NCBI GenBank assembly: GCA_052148155.1
Contig: JBKQIY010000064.1
Coordinates: 1-13,498, forward strand
From: JBBQER01 sp052148155
Lineage (GTDB): Bacteria; Actinomycetota; Acidimicrobiia; IMCC26256; PALSA-610
Length of the DNA: 13,498 nucleotides
Direction of reading: 5' to 3'
This document shows positions 1-7,105 of this stretch, one piece after another. Position numbers and translations under genes: made by a program. The first letter of the stretch is position 1, and the number at the start of each line of letters is the position of its first letter. The notes under the pieces are model-generated. The model worked only from the letters and a program-made list of their open reading frames with translations. It was not told the DNA's origin and ran no database searches.

Positions 1-1
1 G

Positions 2-226
2 TTGACCGTCGGCCATTCCGTCGACGCCGCCGTGTGGACGTTCATCACGATGGACCGCTCATGTCAGGCCCAACTCCTCGCCGAAGCCGCAGGCACACCG
101 GTCCTGATCGACGCCGACATGGCCCGCGAGACGTACGCGCGTGTCGGCAGCGCAGTCGCGTGTCACGTGTCGTTCCGGCCGCTGTGGGACATGATCACCC
201 GCGAGCAGCCCGACCTGTTCGACTAG
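2..226 (+). CDS. Class II aldolase/adducin-family protein, C-terminal fragment
   Basis: Only the last 74 codons are in the window; the frame is open to the left edge and ends at TAG 224-226. The visible part reads as the C-terminal helical region of class II aldolase/adducin-domain proteins: a helix containing MDRSCQAQLLAEAAG, then a closing segment SFRPLWDMITREQPDLFD, a typical end for this family. The metal-binding His residues and catalytic Glu lie upstream and cannot be checked. Family members cleave or epimerise hydroxy-aldehydes, or act in catabolic clusters with unknown substrates. It converges on the TetR gene, with 19 bases between the stop codons. The family call rests on a short stretch, so confidence is moderate. 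Confidence 0.62.
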   Translation: MTVGHSVDAAVWTFITMDRSCQAQLLAEAAGTPVLIDADMARETYARVGSAVACHVSFRPLWDMITREQPDLFD

Positions 227-245
227 CCGTCCTCGTCGACGTCCG

Positions 246-914
246 CTACCCGGCGACGTGAGCTGTCGAGTTGGCGATCCCCCGGATGAAGATGTCGGCG
301 AACGGTTTCGCCACGTCGCGAGCCGACACGCGGCCACCTGCCTTGAGCCACAGGTACGTGTAGTTGTGCATGCCGAGCCAGGCGAGCGCCGTGAGCTTCG
401 GGTCGACATCACGGAACTCGCCGCAGTCGACACCGGCGGCCAGGATCGCTTCGACCCTTCGCTCATAGGTGCGTCGGCGCCCGCGGAACTGCTCGGCGCG
501 TTCGCCCGTGAGCGCCGGGAACTCGTGGAGGAACACCCAGACATGATCGGGATAGCGGTGGATGACGCCGAGCAGCTCGTCGCCCAGCATCGTCAGCTGC
601 TCGGACGGCAACCCGCCCGCTTGGGCGACGCGGTCAGCGCCGAGCATCACCTCGTCCATGACACGGTCGTGGATGGCGGCGAGCAGTTCCTCCTTCGATC
701 CGATGTAGTAGTAGAACGCGCCCTTGCCGAAACCGTTGACTTCGCACAGCTCGGCGATGCCGGTCGCGTGGTAGCCGCCCCGCGCGAAGACCCGCGCCGA
801 GGTGTCGATGATGACGTCGCGACGCGCCTTCCACTGCTCGCTGCGTCCGGGGTCGTCGTCGCTCGCTGCGGTTCGCGGCATCGATTTCGACGGTACATCG
901 GCGCGCACGCGCAT
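246..914 (-). CDS. TetR-family transcriptional regulator (candidate regulator of the left module)
   Basis: 222-residue TetR repressor. The N-terminal helix-turn-helix is at about residues 33-80 with the typical run GFGKGAFYYYIGSKEELLAAI. The C-terminal ligand domain has LGMHNYTYLWLKAGGR near residues 180-195 and FADIFIRG near the end, the layout of the KstR2/FadR-like group that senses acyl-CoA-type ligands (family knowledge; the ligand here is unknown). The frame is open up to 1019, but that longer start would put the promoter and operator inside the gene. ATG at 914 is preceded by GGGAAGG six bases upstream, so I chose it; ATG at 881 or 929 is possible. It is divergent from the SDR at 1037, and the shared gap holds one copy of the operator found at two further promoters. 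This suggests autoregulation plus control of the neighbouring operons. Confidence 0.9.
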   Translation of the reverse strand: MRVRADVPSKSMPRTAASDDDPGRSEQWKARRDVIIDTSARVFARGGYHATGIAELCEVNGFGKGAFYYYIGSKEELLAAIHDRVMDEVMLGADRVAQAGGLPSEQLTMLGDELLGVIHRYPDHVWVFLHEFPALTGERAEQFRGRRRTYERRVEAILAAGVDCGEFRDVDPKLTALAWLGMHNYTYLWLKAGGRVSARDVAKPFADIFIRGIANSTAHVAG

Positions 915-993
915 CAACGACCTTCCCATTGCGGCGAACGCTGCTCGGCGACGGCGGACAACGGACGCTCCCGCGTCGAGGCTCGAGACCAAA

Positions 994-1001
994 AGTATAG
1001 T
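994..1001. promoter_or_regulatory. Overlapping divergent -10 elements (TetR / SDR)
   Basis: On the plus strand TATAGT (996-1001) resembles a -10 box for the SDR starting at 1037. On the minus strand TATACT (complement of 994-999) resembles a -10 box for the TetR gene. The two overlap, so the two directions would compete. Both touch or abut the operator at 999-1016. No clear -35 box was seen for either, so this is a prediction from the -10 boxes and position only. Confidence 0.45.
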
Positions 1002-1016
1002 GACTGGTCGGTACAA
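999..1016 (-). promoter_or_regulatory. TetR-type operator, copy 1 (degenerate on one side)
   Basis: Read on the minus strand this is TTGTACCGACCAGTCACT. It matches copy 2 (5111-5128) at 13 of 18 positions and shares the run TTGTACCGA with both other copies. One half-site is intact and the other is degenerate, so it is probably the weakest of the three. It lies between the TetR gene and the SDR and overlaps the predicted -10 boxes, a position expected for repression of both genes. Confidence 0.65.
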
Positions 1017-1036
1017 CACCTGTCACGGCGGATTCT

Positions 1037-1981
1037 GTGAACACGTACAACTTCGAGGGACGCGTCGCCGTCGTCACCGGCGCAGGACGCGGTATCGGCC
1101 GAGCCCATGCACTCCTGTTGGCCGACCGGGGCGCCCGCGTCGTCGTCAACGATCTCGGCGGCTCGATGCAAGGCGTTGGAACCGACCCCGAACCGGCGTC
1201 CACTGTCGCCGCCGAAATCGTCGACGCGGGCGGAGCCGCCATCGCCGACACCAGCGACGTCGCCACCACCGCCGGCGCGCAAACGCTCGTCGATGCGGCG
1301 GTCGACCAGTTCGGACGCCTCGACATCCTCATCAACAATGCCGGCATCATCAGATGGGCGGGCTTTCCCGAAGCCGACGAGGACAATCTCGCGAGGCATC
1401 TCGCCGTCCATGTTGGCGGTTCGTTCAACACCACACGCGCCGCATGGCCCCACATGGTCGGACAACGGTACGGCCGGATCGTCATGACGACGTCGGCGGG
1501 ACTGTTCGGACTGCCGCACAACCTCGCCTACGCCACCGCGAAAGGTGCCGTCATAGGACTGACGCGCAGCCTCACGACCGCCGGCGCCGCGCACGGCATC
1601 AAAGTCAACCTCATCGCGCCGGCCGCGTTCACGCGCATGGCAGGCCAGCCCGCCGACGAGACGCCGGCGCGGCGCGGCGCGGCCGCGGCGCCGATGTCGC
1701 CGGACCTGGTCGCACCGATGGTCGCGTTCCTCGCCCACGAGGACTGCCCGGTCAGCGGCGAGATCTACGCGGCCGGCGCTGGCCGCTTCGCACGCATCTT
1801 CATCGCGTCGACTGAAGGTTACGTGCATGCGACGTCCGAGCCGACGATGGAAGACGTCGCCGAGAACTGGGCGACCATCAACGACGAGACCGGCTACTAC
1901 GTCCCGGGCGACCTCACCGCCTGGTCGACCGCGTTCATGGCCCACCTGCTCCCGAGCGGCGGAGCACCGGCCGTGCCGTAA
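1037..1981 (+). CDS. SDR of the MFE-2/17beta-HSD4 type, probable (3R)-hydroxyacyl-CoA or hydroxysteroid dehydrogenase
   Basis: 314-residue NAD(P)-dependent short-chain dehydrogenase. TGAGRGIG is at residues 14-21, NDLGG at 38-42, NNAG at 100-103, and the catalytic Tyr165 and Lys169 are in YATAK. By spacing to Tyr, the usual Ser position is Thr152, with Ser153 next to it. After the Rossmann fold the C-terminus does not end in the usual VDGG. It continues as AAGAGRFARIF, then TMEDVAENWATIND, which is the C-terminal pattern of the dehydrogenase unit of MFE-2/HSD17B4 and of actinobacterial Hsd4A-like enzymes (about 300 residues). Such enzymes oxidise 3-hydroxyacyl-CoAs in beta-oxidation, including sterol side chains. 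The start is GTG with a weak GGCGGA four bases upstream. The gene is divergent from the TetR gene, shares its operator, and converges on the ligase gene. Confidence 0.88.
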   Translation: MNTYNFEGRVAVVTGAGRGIGRAHALLLADRGARVVVNDLGGSMQGVGTDPEPASTVAAEIVDAGGAAIADTSDVATTAGAQTLVDAAVDQFGRLDILINNAGIIRWAGFPEADEDNLARHLAVHVGGSFNTTRAAWPHMVGQRYGRIVMTTSAGLFGLPHNLAYATAKGAVIGLTRSLTTAGAAHGIKVNLIAPAAFTRMAGQPADETPARRGAAAAPMSPDLVAPMVAFLAHEDCPVSGEIYAAGAGRFARIFIASTEGYVHATSEPTMEDVAENWATINDETGYYVPGDLTAWSTAFMAHLLPSGGAPAVP

Positions 1982-1987
1982 CGAACC

Positions 1988-2001
1988 GACCGTCGACGGT
2001 C
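1988..2001. terminator. Perfect 14-bp palindrome in the convergent gap
   Basis: GACCGTCGACGGTC reads the same on both strands and fills the gap between the SDR stop (1979-1981) and the ligase stop (2000-2002). As RNA it can form a five-pair stem with a TCGA loop. There is no T-run on either side, so it would be a weak bidirectional terminator at best. Confidence 0.3.
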
Positions 2002-3553
2002 AAGACGTTCGGTTACGGAGCTCCCGTTTCAAGATCTTTCCTGAAGGATTCCTCGGGAGCTCGTCGACGAACACAACCTGCTTGGGGACCTTGAAACGGG
2101 CGAGCTGGCCGCGGCAATGTTCGATGAGCTCCTCCGGTGTCGTCGTCGCGGCCGGCTGCAACACGACGTACGCGACCGGGACCTCTCCCCATCGATCGTC
2201 GGGACGTCCGACGACGGCAGTTTCGACCACTGAATCGTGCTCGTAGAGCACGCGTTCGACTTCGGAGCTGGCGATGTTCTCACCGCCGGACACGATCATG
2301 TCCTTGAGCCGATCGACGATGTACAGGTAGCCGTCGTCGTCTTTCACGCCGATGTCTCCCGTGTGGAACCAGCCGCCGGCGAACGCCGCGCTCGTCGCGT
2401 CAGGATCCCGCCAGTAGCCCTTGAAGACTTTCGGGCCGCGTAGGACAACCTCACCACGTTCTCCGGGCGGTACTGAGTCTCCGTGTTCGTCCCAGATGTC
2501 GACCGCGAGGTACTGACAGGGACGGCCGACACTTCCCAGCTTGGACAGCGTGTGTTCCCGGTCCAAGAACGTGTCGCCCGACACGGTCTCGGTCAGACCG
2601 TAGGCGTCGGCGAACCACGCCGACGGAAAGGTTCTCTGCAGGCGCTCGATATACGGAACGGGCATCTTTTCGCCGCCGGCGATGAGCAGCCGTACCGACG
2701 ACAGATCTCGTTCGGCGACGCCTGGCACGTCGAGGATCGCTCGAACCATCGCGGGAGCGGTCCACACGCTCGTGACTCGGGAACGTTCGATCTCGTCGAC
2801 GACACGCGCCGCGTCGAACGCACGGTGGATGATGGTCGTCGCACCCACCGCGATCATCGTCGTGGTGATCAGGTCGAGCGCGCCGACGTGATACAGCGGC
2901 CCGCAGGCCAGACCGACGTCGGCGCTCGTGAATCCGAACTCGGTGATGTGCGCGTAGTTCTTCCACGCCAGGTTGGTGTGGGTGAGCATGACCCCCTTCG
3001 GGCGTCCCGTGGTCCCGGACGTGTACATCAGTCGGTGGATGTCATCTCCCAGCACGTGCGCGCGGGCCGGACGCGGCGACTCGGCGGCCAGATCACAGAA
3101 CCGTTCCCACCGTGCGAAGCGCTCGGTCGACAGACACACGCGGACGAGGTCGCCCCCAAGCGGGTTCGTCGCTTCGTCCGCGAGTTCGATGAGTGCGTCA
3201 TCGCACACGAGCGCGCGAGCTTGGGAATGTTCGATGATGAACTGCAACTCTGGCGCCGCAAGCCGCCAGTTGATCGGCATCGCGATCGCTCCGACATAGT
3301 TCGCGGCGAAGATCGTCGCCAAGAACTCGAGGCGGTTGTAGGACAGCAACCCGACGACGTCGCCGACACCGACTCCTCGCGCGTGAAGTCCGCCGGCCAG
3401 CGCCGCTGCCCAATCCCACATCCCCTGGTAGGTGACGACGTCGTCCTCGAAGACGGCGAGCGGCTTGGTCGGCGTCCGCCCCGCATGATGTTCGAGCACT
3501 CCGAGCCAGCTCATGTCTGGATGCATCGTCGACGCCTGCGGCTCTCGGCTCAT
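2000..3553 (-). CDS. AMP-forming acyl-CoA synthetase (fatty-acid-CoA ligase family)
   Basis: 517-residue adenylate-forming enzyme, full length for the family. The phosphate-binding loop YTSGTTGRPKG is at residues 177-187, YGLTE at 318-322, the GD of the A7 motif at 399-400, and the hinge region RLKDMIVSGGENI at 415-427. The C-terminal catalytic lysine is Lys506 in NPSGKI. These residues support the two-step reaction: adenylation of a carboxylic acid, then CoA thioester formation. The acid cannot be named from sequence. The start at 3553 is supported by AGGAG nine bases upstream. It is the last gene of a three-gene minus-strand operon, 12 bases after the SDR stop. In context it probably supplies the CoA ester consumed by the nearby acyl-CoA dehydrogenases. 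Confidence 0.95.
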   Translation of the reverse strand: MSREPQASTMHPDMSWLGVLEHHAGRTPTKPLAVFEDDVVTYQGMWDWAAALAGGLHARGVGVGDVVGLLSYNRLEFLATIFAANYVGAIAMPINWRLAAPELQFIIEHSQARALVCDDALIELADEATNPLGGDLVRVCLSTERFARWERFCDLAAESPRPARAHVLGDDIHRLMYTSGTTGRPKGVMLTHTNLAWKNYAHITEFGFTSADVGLACGPLYHVGALDLITTTMIAVGATTIIHRAFDAARVVDEIERSRVTSVWTAPAMVRAILDVPGVAERDLSSVRLLIAGGEKMPVPYIERLQRTFPSAWFADAYGLTETVSGDTFLDREHTLSKLGSVGRPCQYLAVDIWDEHGDSVPPGERGEVVLRGPKVFKGYWRDPDATSAAFAGGWFHTGDIGVKDDDGYLYIVDRLKDMIVSGGENIASSEVERVLYEHDSVVETAVVGRPDDRWGEVPVAYVVLQPAATTTPEELIEHCRGQLARFKVPKQVVFVDELPRNPSGKILKRELRNRTS

Positions 3554-3565
3554 CCGCGGAATCTC

Positions 3566-4312
3566 CTACGGCGCCGCGTAGCCGCCGTCGACCACGATCG
3601 CGGAGCCTGTCGTCCAGCGGGACGCGTCGCTCGCGAGGTACGAGTAGGCGCCGACCAGGTCGGCGGCAGTTCCCAGCCCGAGCGGATGTTTGGCTGCGAT
3701 CGCGTCGATCGCCTCGGGCGGGAGGTCTGCGTGGATCCCGGAACGGAACGTCCCTGGGCAGACACAGTTGACCCGTATCCCGTCGCGTGCGTATTCGACC
3801 GCCGCGACCTTCGCGAGTTGGATCACCGCCGCTTTCGTCGCGCAGTACGGAGCGGCGTGCGACCAGGCGGTGAGACCGGAGACGGATGCCGTGAGGACGA
3901 TCGACCCGGACTGCTGAGTACGCATGACCGGCACCGCGGCGCGGATGCCATTGACGGCACCGAGGACATTGACCCGGAACGCGCGCTCCCAGTCTTCGGT
4001 CGCCAGGTTGTGGATGCGACCATTCGGGGAGAGCACCCCGGCGTTGGAGACGAGCACGTCGAGCCGGCCGAAGCGTTCCACCGCCCGGCCGACGACGGCT
4101 TCGACCTGCGCGACGTCGCCGACGTCGGCCCGTAACGTTTCGACCGCGCCCTCACCCGTCGGCAACCCCTTGACGGTTGCTTCGAGCGACGCCGCACTGA
4201 CGTCGCTCAGCACCACATCGGTATCCGGCTCGCTCGCGAACCGGTGAGACAGCGCGGCGCCGAGCGTTCCGCCCGCTCCGGTGATCGCGATGACGCGTCG
4301 CGGTGCACTCAT
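3566..4312 (-). CDS. Short-chain dehydrogenase/reductase (FabG-like), middle gene of the operon
   Basis: 248-residue classical SDR. The nucleotide-binding motif is TGAGGTLG at residues 11-18, with Thr where the middle glycine of TGxxxGxG usually is. SNAG is at 89-92, the catalytic triad is Ser143, Tyr156, Lys160, and the C-terminus is SAIVVDGGY. It probably oxidises a secondary alcohol or reduces a ketone with NAD(P); the substrate is unknown. The frame is open to 4504, but ATG at 4312 lies directly before the Rossmann strand and overlaps the upstream stop as ATGA (4309-4312), indicating translational coupling. No good Shine-Dalgarno is visible, which fits coupling. The two adjacent SDRs share the ending pattern LASDAS...TG...VDGGY, so they may be an old duplication or two steps on one molecule. 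Confidence 0.92.
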   Translation of the reverse strand: MSAPRRVIAITGAGGTLGAALSHRFASEPDTDVVLSDVSAASLEATVKGLPTGEGAVETLRADVGDVAQVEAVVGRAVERFGRLDVLVSNAGVLSPNGRIHNLATEDWERAFRVNVLGAVNGIRAAVPVMRTQQSGSIVLTASVSGLTAWSHAAPYCATKAAVIQLAKVAAVEYARDGIRVNCVCPGTFRSGIHADLPPEAIDAIAAKHPLGLGTAADLVGAYSYLASDASRWTTGSAIVVDGGYAAP

Positions 4313-5097
4313 ACGAGCAGGTATCCGCCGTCGACGTTGAGCACGGTGCCGGTCACGAACGCTGACGCGTCCGAGGCCAGGAACTGGTAGGCGCCGGCCA
4401 GGTCGGTGGATGCTCCCCAGCGCCGTTGCGCAGTGTGGTCGAGCACGCCGTCGCCGAGCTCGGGGCTGTTCTTCCACCGTTCGGCCAACGGCGAGTCGAA
4501 CCATCCGGGAGCGACGACGTTGACGGTGATACCCGACGACGCGAGATCGAGCGCGAGACCTTTGGCCATGCCGACGAGGCCGGCCTTCGAAGCGCTGTAC
4601 GCGGTGAGCCCTTGGCGCGGCCGTTCACCGAGGACCGAGCCGGTGAAGATCAGTCGGCCGCCGTCGCGCATCACCCGGGCGGCGGCGCGGGCGCCGAGAA
4701 ACGCTCCGGTGAGGTTCACGTCGAGAATCTCACGCCAGACCGACGGATCGGTCTTGAGCGGCCCGGCCAAGATGGGTGAGATCCCCGCGTTGCAGATCCA
4801 AACGTCGATGCCACCCCATTCGGCGACGGCAGCATCAGCGACCGCGTCGTTGAACTCCGCGTCGGTGACCTCGCCGCTGAACACCAGAGACGGGCCCGGC
4901 AGCTCTTCGGCGACCGCCTTGAGGTCGGTCTCGGTTCGCGCCACCAACGCCACCCGCGCGCCGCCCTGCGAGAACGCGTGCGCGAGCAGCCGACCGAGCC
5001 CCCGGCTGGCGCCGGTGATCACCACACGTTTCCCAGCCACGTCCGAGACACCAGCGAAGGACGCGGGGATGTCGATCTGTTCAGGCTGTTCGGGCAT
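4309..5097 (-). CDS. Short-chain dehydrogenase/reductase, first gene of the operon
   Basis: 262-residue classical SDR with an N-terminal extension of about 20 residues before the Rossmann fold. TGASRGLG is at 28-35, CNAG at 102-105, the catalytic triad is Ser154, Tyr167, Lys171, and the C-terminus is NVDGGYLLV. It resembles FabG/gluconate-5-dehydrogenase-like SDRs that interconvert alcohols and ketones with NAD(P); the substrate is not deducible. The start at 5097 is preceded by AGGGA six bases upstream. The gene heads the minus-strand operon (this SDR, the second SDR, acyl-CoA synthetase) and is divergent from the fused E1 gene across a 41-base gap. That gap contains operator copy 2, so the operon and E1 are probably controlled together. 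Confidence 0.93.
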   Translation of the reverse strand: MPEQPEQIDIPASFAGVSDVAGKRVVITGASRGLGRLLAHAFSQGGARVALVARTETDLKAVAEELPGPSLVFSGEVTDAEFNDAVADAAVAEWGGIDVWICNAGISPILAGPLKTDPSVWREILDVNLTGAFLGARAAARVMRDGGRLIFTGSVLGERPRQGLTAYSASKAGLVGMAKGLALDLASSGITVNVVAPGWFDSPLAERWKNSPELGDGVLDHTAQRRWGASTDLAGAYQFLASDASAFVTGTVLNVDGGYLLV

Positions 5098-5110
5098 CGC
5101 CTTTCCCTGT

Positions 5111-5128
5111 TTGTACCGATCAGTACAA
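5111..5128. promoter_or_regulatory. TetR-type operator, copy 2
   Basis: TTGTACCGATCAGTACAA is an 18-bp inverted repeat with one mismatched pair (5117/5122). It lies in the 41-base gap between the minus-strand SDR/ligase operon and the plus-strand E1 gene. It overlaps the predicted -10 box of E1, so bound repressor would block that promoter directly. The copy at 8267-8284, read on the other strand, matches at 16 of 18 positions. Confidence 0.78.
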
Positions 5129-5129
5129 T
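5124..5129 (+). promoter_or_regulatory. -10 box TACAAT, probable leaderless promoter of the E1 gene
   Basis: TACAAT differs from TATAAT by one base and ends nine bases before the ATG at 5139. No Shine-Dalgarno is present between them. Transcription would start at or within a few bases of the ATG, as in the leaderless mRNAs common in actinobacteria. No convincing -35 box was seen. The box lies inside operator copy 2. Confidence 0.55.
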
Positions 5130-5138
5130 ACTCGGTTC

Positions 5139-7103
5139 ATGTTCAGCGACGCCGACCTCGTCGAGATGTATCGGCGGATGCTCATGATCCGCGGATTCGA
5201 GGAGCGTGTCGCGGCGCTGTACCGCGACGGCGACGTCCCGGGCTTCGTGCACTTGTCGATCGGGCAGGAGGCGTCGGCGGTCGGCGCGTGTTGGCCACTC
5301 GGTCCGACGGACGTGATCACGTCCACCCACCGCGGCCACGGACATTGCCTCGCGAAGGGTCTCGACGCGCTCGGGATGTTCGCCGAGCTGATGGGCAAGG
5401 ACGAGGGCACGAACCGCGGCCGCGGCGGCTCGATGCATATCGCCGACCCGAACATCGGGATTTTCGGCGCGAACGGGATCGTCGCCGCCGGTCTGCCGAT
5501 CGCGGTGGGAGCAGCCACCGCGGCCCAGCTCCGAGCCGACGGCAGCGTCGCGGTGGCGTTCTTCGGCGACGGTGCGGTCGCCCACGGCACCTTCCACGAA
5601 GCGGTCAACCTCGCCGCGGTCTGGGCGGTGCCGGCGATCTTTTTCTGCGAGAACAACGGCTACGCCGAGTTCTCACCGGCGTCGGCCCAGCATGCGGCAC
5701 CACTCGAGCGGCGCGCGGCCGGTTACGGCGTCGACTATGTCGCGGTCGACGGCAACGACGTCGTCGCGACCGCAGCCGCGATGCACTCGGCGGTCGAGGC
5801 GACGCGCGCCGGACGGGGTCCCGTCGTCGTCGAGGCAGCCACCTACCGTTGGCACGGCCATTACGAAGGCGACCCCCAGCGGTACCGATCGCCCGACGAG
5901 GTTCACGAGTGGGAGGCACGCGACCCGCTCGTCGTCCACGCGCGCCGGCTCCGTACCGCGGGCATCACCGACGACACGCTCGCATCCGTGCAGTCATCGG
6001 TCGCGCACGACCTTGACGAAGCCGTCGCAGGCGCGCGGCGGTTGACGACCCCGGCGGTGGCCACCCTGACCGACTTCGTGGCCCGCCCCCGTCCCGAACG
6101 CGCCGAGCCGCCGGCACCGCCCGCCGGTGCCCCGACGTTTCGGACGATGGACGCGATCCACGCCGCCCTCGAAGTCGAACTTGCCGGCGACGATCGCGTG
6201 TTCGTCGCGGGGATCGACGTCGCGGCGGGCGGCAACGTGTTCGGCCTCACGCGCGGCCTGCACGATCGTTTCGGTAACCGCGTCCGCGACACCCCCATCT
6301 CGGAGAGCGCGATCATCGGCCTCGGCGTCGGCGCGGCGATGGCCGGGATGCGCCCTGTGGTCGAGTTGATGTACCTCGACTTCGTCGGCGTCTGTTTCGA
6401 CCAGCTGCTCAACCAGGCCGCGAAGCTGGGCTTCATGACCGGCGGCGCCGCGCAGATGGCGCTGACGGTGCGGACCCAGTTCGGCGCGGGACGCTCGTCG
6501 GGAGCCCAGCACTCGCAGAGCCTCGAGGCGCTGCTCGCGCATATCCCGGGCCTGAGCGTCGTCATGCCGTCGACCCCGGCGGACACGTACGGGCTGCTGC
6601 GCGCCGCGATCCAGGACCCGAACCCGGTGGTGTTCATCGAGAACCGGTTGCTGTACGGCATGAAAGGCCCCCGGCCGCCAGCCGACTACGTCGTTCCGAT
6701 CGGCCGGTCGGCGGTCGTGCGTCCCGGCACCGACGTCACGGTCGTGTCGGTCTCCCGGATGGTCCACGAGGCCCTCGCCGCGGCCGAGCGCATGGCCGGC
6801 GAGGGCATCTCGGTCGAGGTCATCGACCTGAGAACCGTCGCTCCGCTCGACATGGCGTCGATCCTCGACTCGGTCCACAAGACGAGCCGGCTCCTGATCG
6901 CGCACGAGGCCGTCGTCCCGTTCGGTATCGGCGCCGAGATCGCCGCCACCGTCGCCCGCGACGGCTTTTGGGATCTCGACGCGCCGATTCAACGTGTCGG
7001 CGCGGCGGCGACTCCCCCTCCTTATTCACCCGACCTCGAACGCGCGTGGCTCCCCGACCGCGACGACATCGCCGAAGCCATCCGCCGCCTCGCCGCGGTG
7101 TGA
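5139..7103 (+). CDS. Fused E1 alpha-beta 2-oxoacid/acetoin dehydrogenase-type thiamine diphosphate enzyme
   Basis: 654 residues joining both E1 subunits in one chain. The alpha part is about 1-310: RGHGH at 65-69, thiamine-diphosphate motif GDG at 143-145 ending in ENN at 171-173, and YRWHGHYEGD at 236-245. The last is the form I associate with acetoin-dehydrogenase-type E1alpha rather than the GHSxxD form of pyruvate or branched-chain E1. A Pro/Ala-rich linker lies at about 316-334. The beta part is about 336-654: the cofactor-activating Glu is probably Glu389 in PISES, QFGAGRSSGAQHSQS is at 447-461, and DLRTVAPLD at 563-571 opens the transketolase C-terminal domain. Such enzymes decarboxylate 2-oxoacids or cleave acyloins and pass the acyl group to a lipoyl E2, but no E2 or E3 gene is in this window. 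The start has no Shine-Dalgarno and is probably leaderless. It converges on the ACAD gene with two bases between stops. Confidence 0.94.
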   Translation: MFSDADLVEMYRRMLMIRGFEERVAALYRDGDVPGFVHLSIGQEASAVGACWPLGPTDVITSTHRGHGHCLAKGLDALGMFAELMGKDEGTNRGRGGSMHIADPNIGIFGANGIVAAGLPIAVGAATAAQLRADGSVAVAFFGDGAVAHGTFHEAVNLAAVWAVPAIFFCENNGYAEFSPASAQHAAPLERRAAGYGVDYVAVDGNDVVATAAAMHSAVEATRAGRGPVVVEAATYRWHGHYEGDPQRYRSPDEVHEWEARDPLVVHARRLRTAGITDDTLASVQSSVAHDLDEAVAGARRLTTPAVATLTDFVARPRPERAEPPAPPAGAPTFRTMDAIHAALEVELAGDDRVFVAGIDVAAGGNVFGLTRGLHDRFGNRVRDTPISESAIIGLGVGAAMAGMRPVVELMYLDFVGVCFDQLLNQAAKLGFMTGGAAQMALTVRTQFGAGRSSGAQHSQSLEALLAHIPGLSVVMPSTPADTYGLLRAAIQDPNPVVFIENRLLYGMKGPRPPADYVVPIGRSAVVRPGTDVTVVSVSRMVHEALAAAERMAGEGISVEVIDLRTVAPLDMASILDSVHKTSRLLIAHEAVVPFGIGAEIAATVARDGFWDLDAPIQRVGAAATPPPYSPDLERAWLPDRDDIAEAIRRLAAV

Positions 7104-7105
7104 GC

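Noticed and set aside
891..897. CGGTACA half-site inside the start of the TetR gene
   Set aside because: Only one half matches the operator; the other side shows no symmetry, so it is probably chance.
246..1019. Longer TetR start at 1019
   Set aside because: It would place the operator and both -10 boxes within the coding region, and the extra N-terminus is Arg/Ala-rich without similarity to the TetR fold.
2483..4135. 550-codon open frame on the plus strand
   Set aside because: It lies antisense to the acyl-CoA synthetase and an SDR, both with full motif sets. Long antisense frames are expected in GC-rich coding DNA, and its translation is Arg/Asp/Gly-rich with no domain.
5881..5893. GGTACCGATCGCC, similar to an operator half
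   Set aside because: Inside the E1 coding region with only one matching half; explained by codons for Arg-Tyr-Arg-Ser.
4406..6016. 536-codon plus-strand frame crossing an SDR, the promoter and the E1 gene
   Set aside because: It runs through operator copy 2 and is out of frame with E1; the translation is low-complexity and Arg-rich.
5994..6992. 332-codon minus-strand frame inside the E1 gene
   Set aside because: Antisense shadow of a gene with clear thiamine-enzyme motifs; no domain in the translation.
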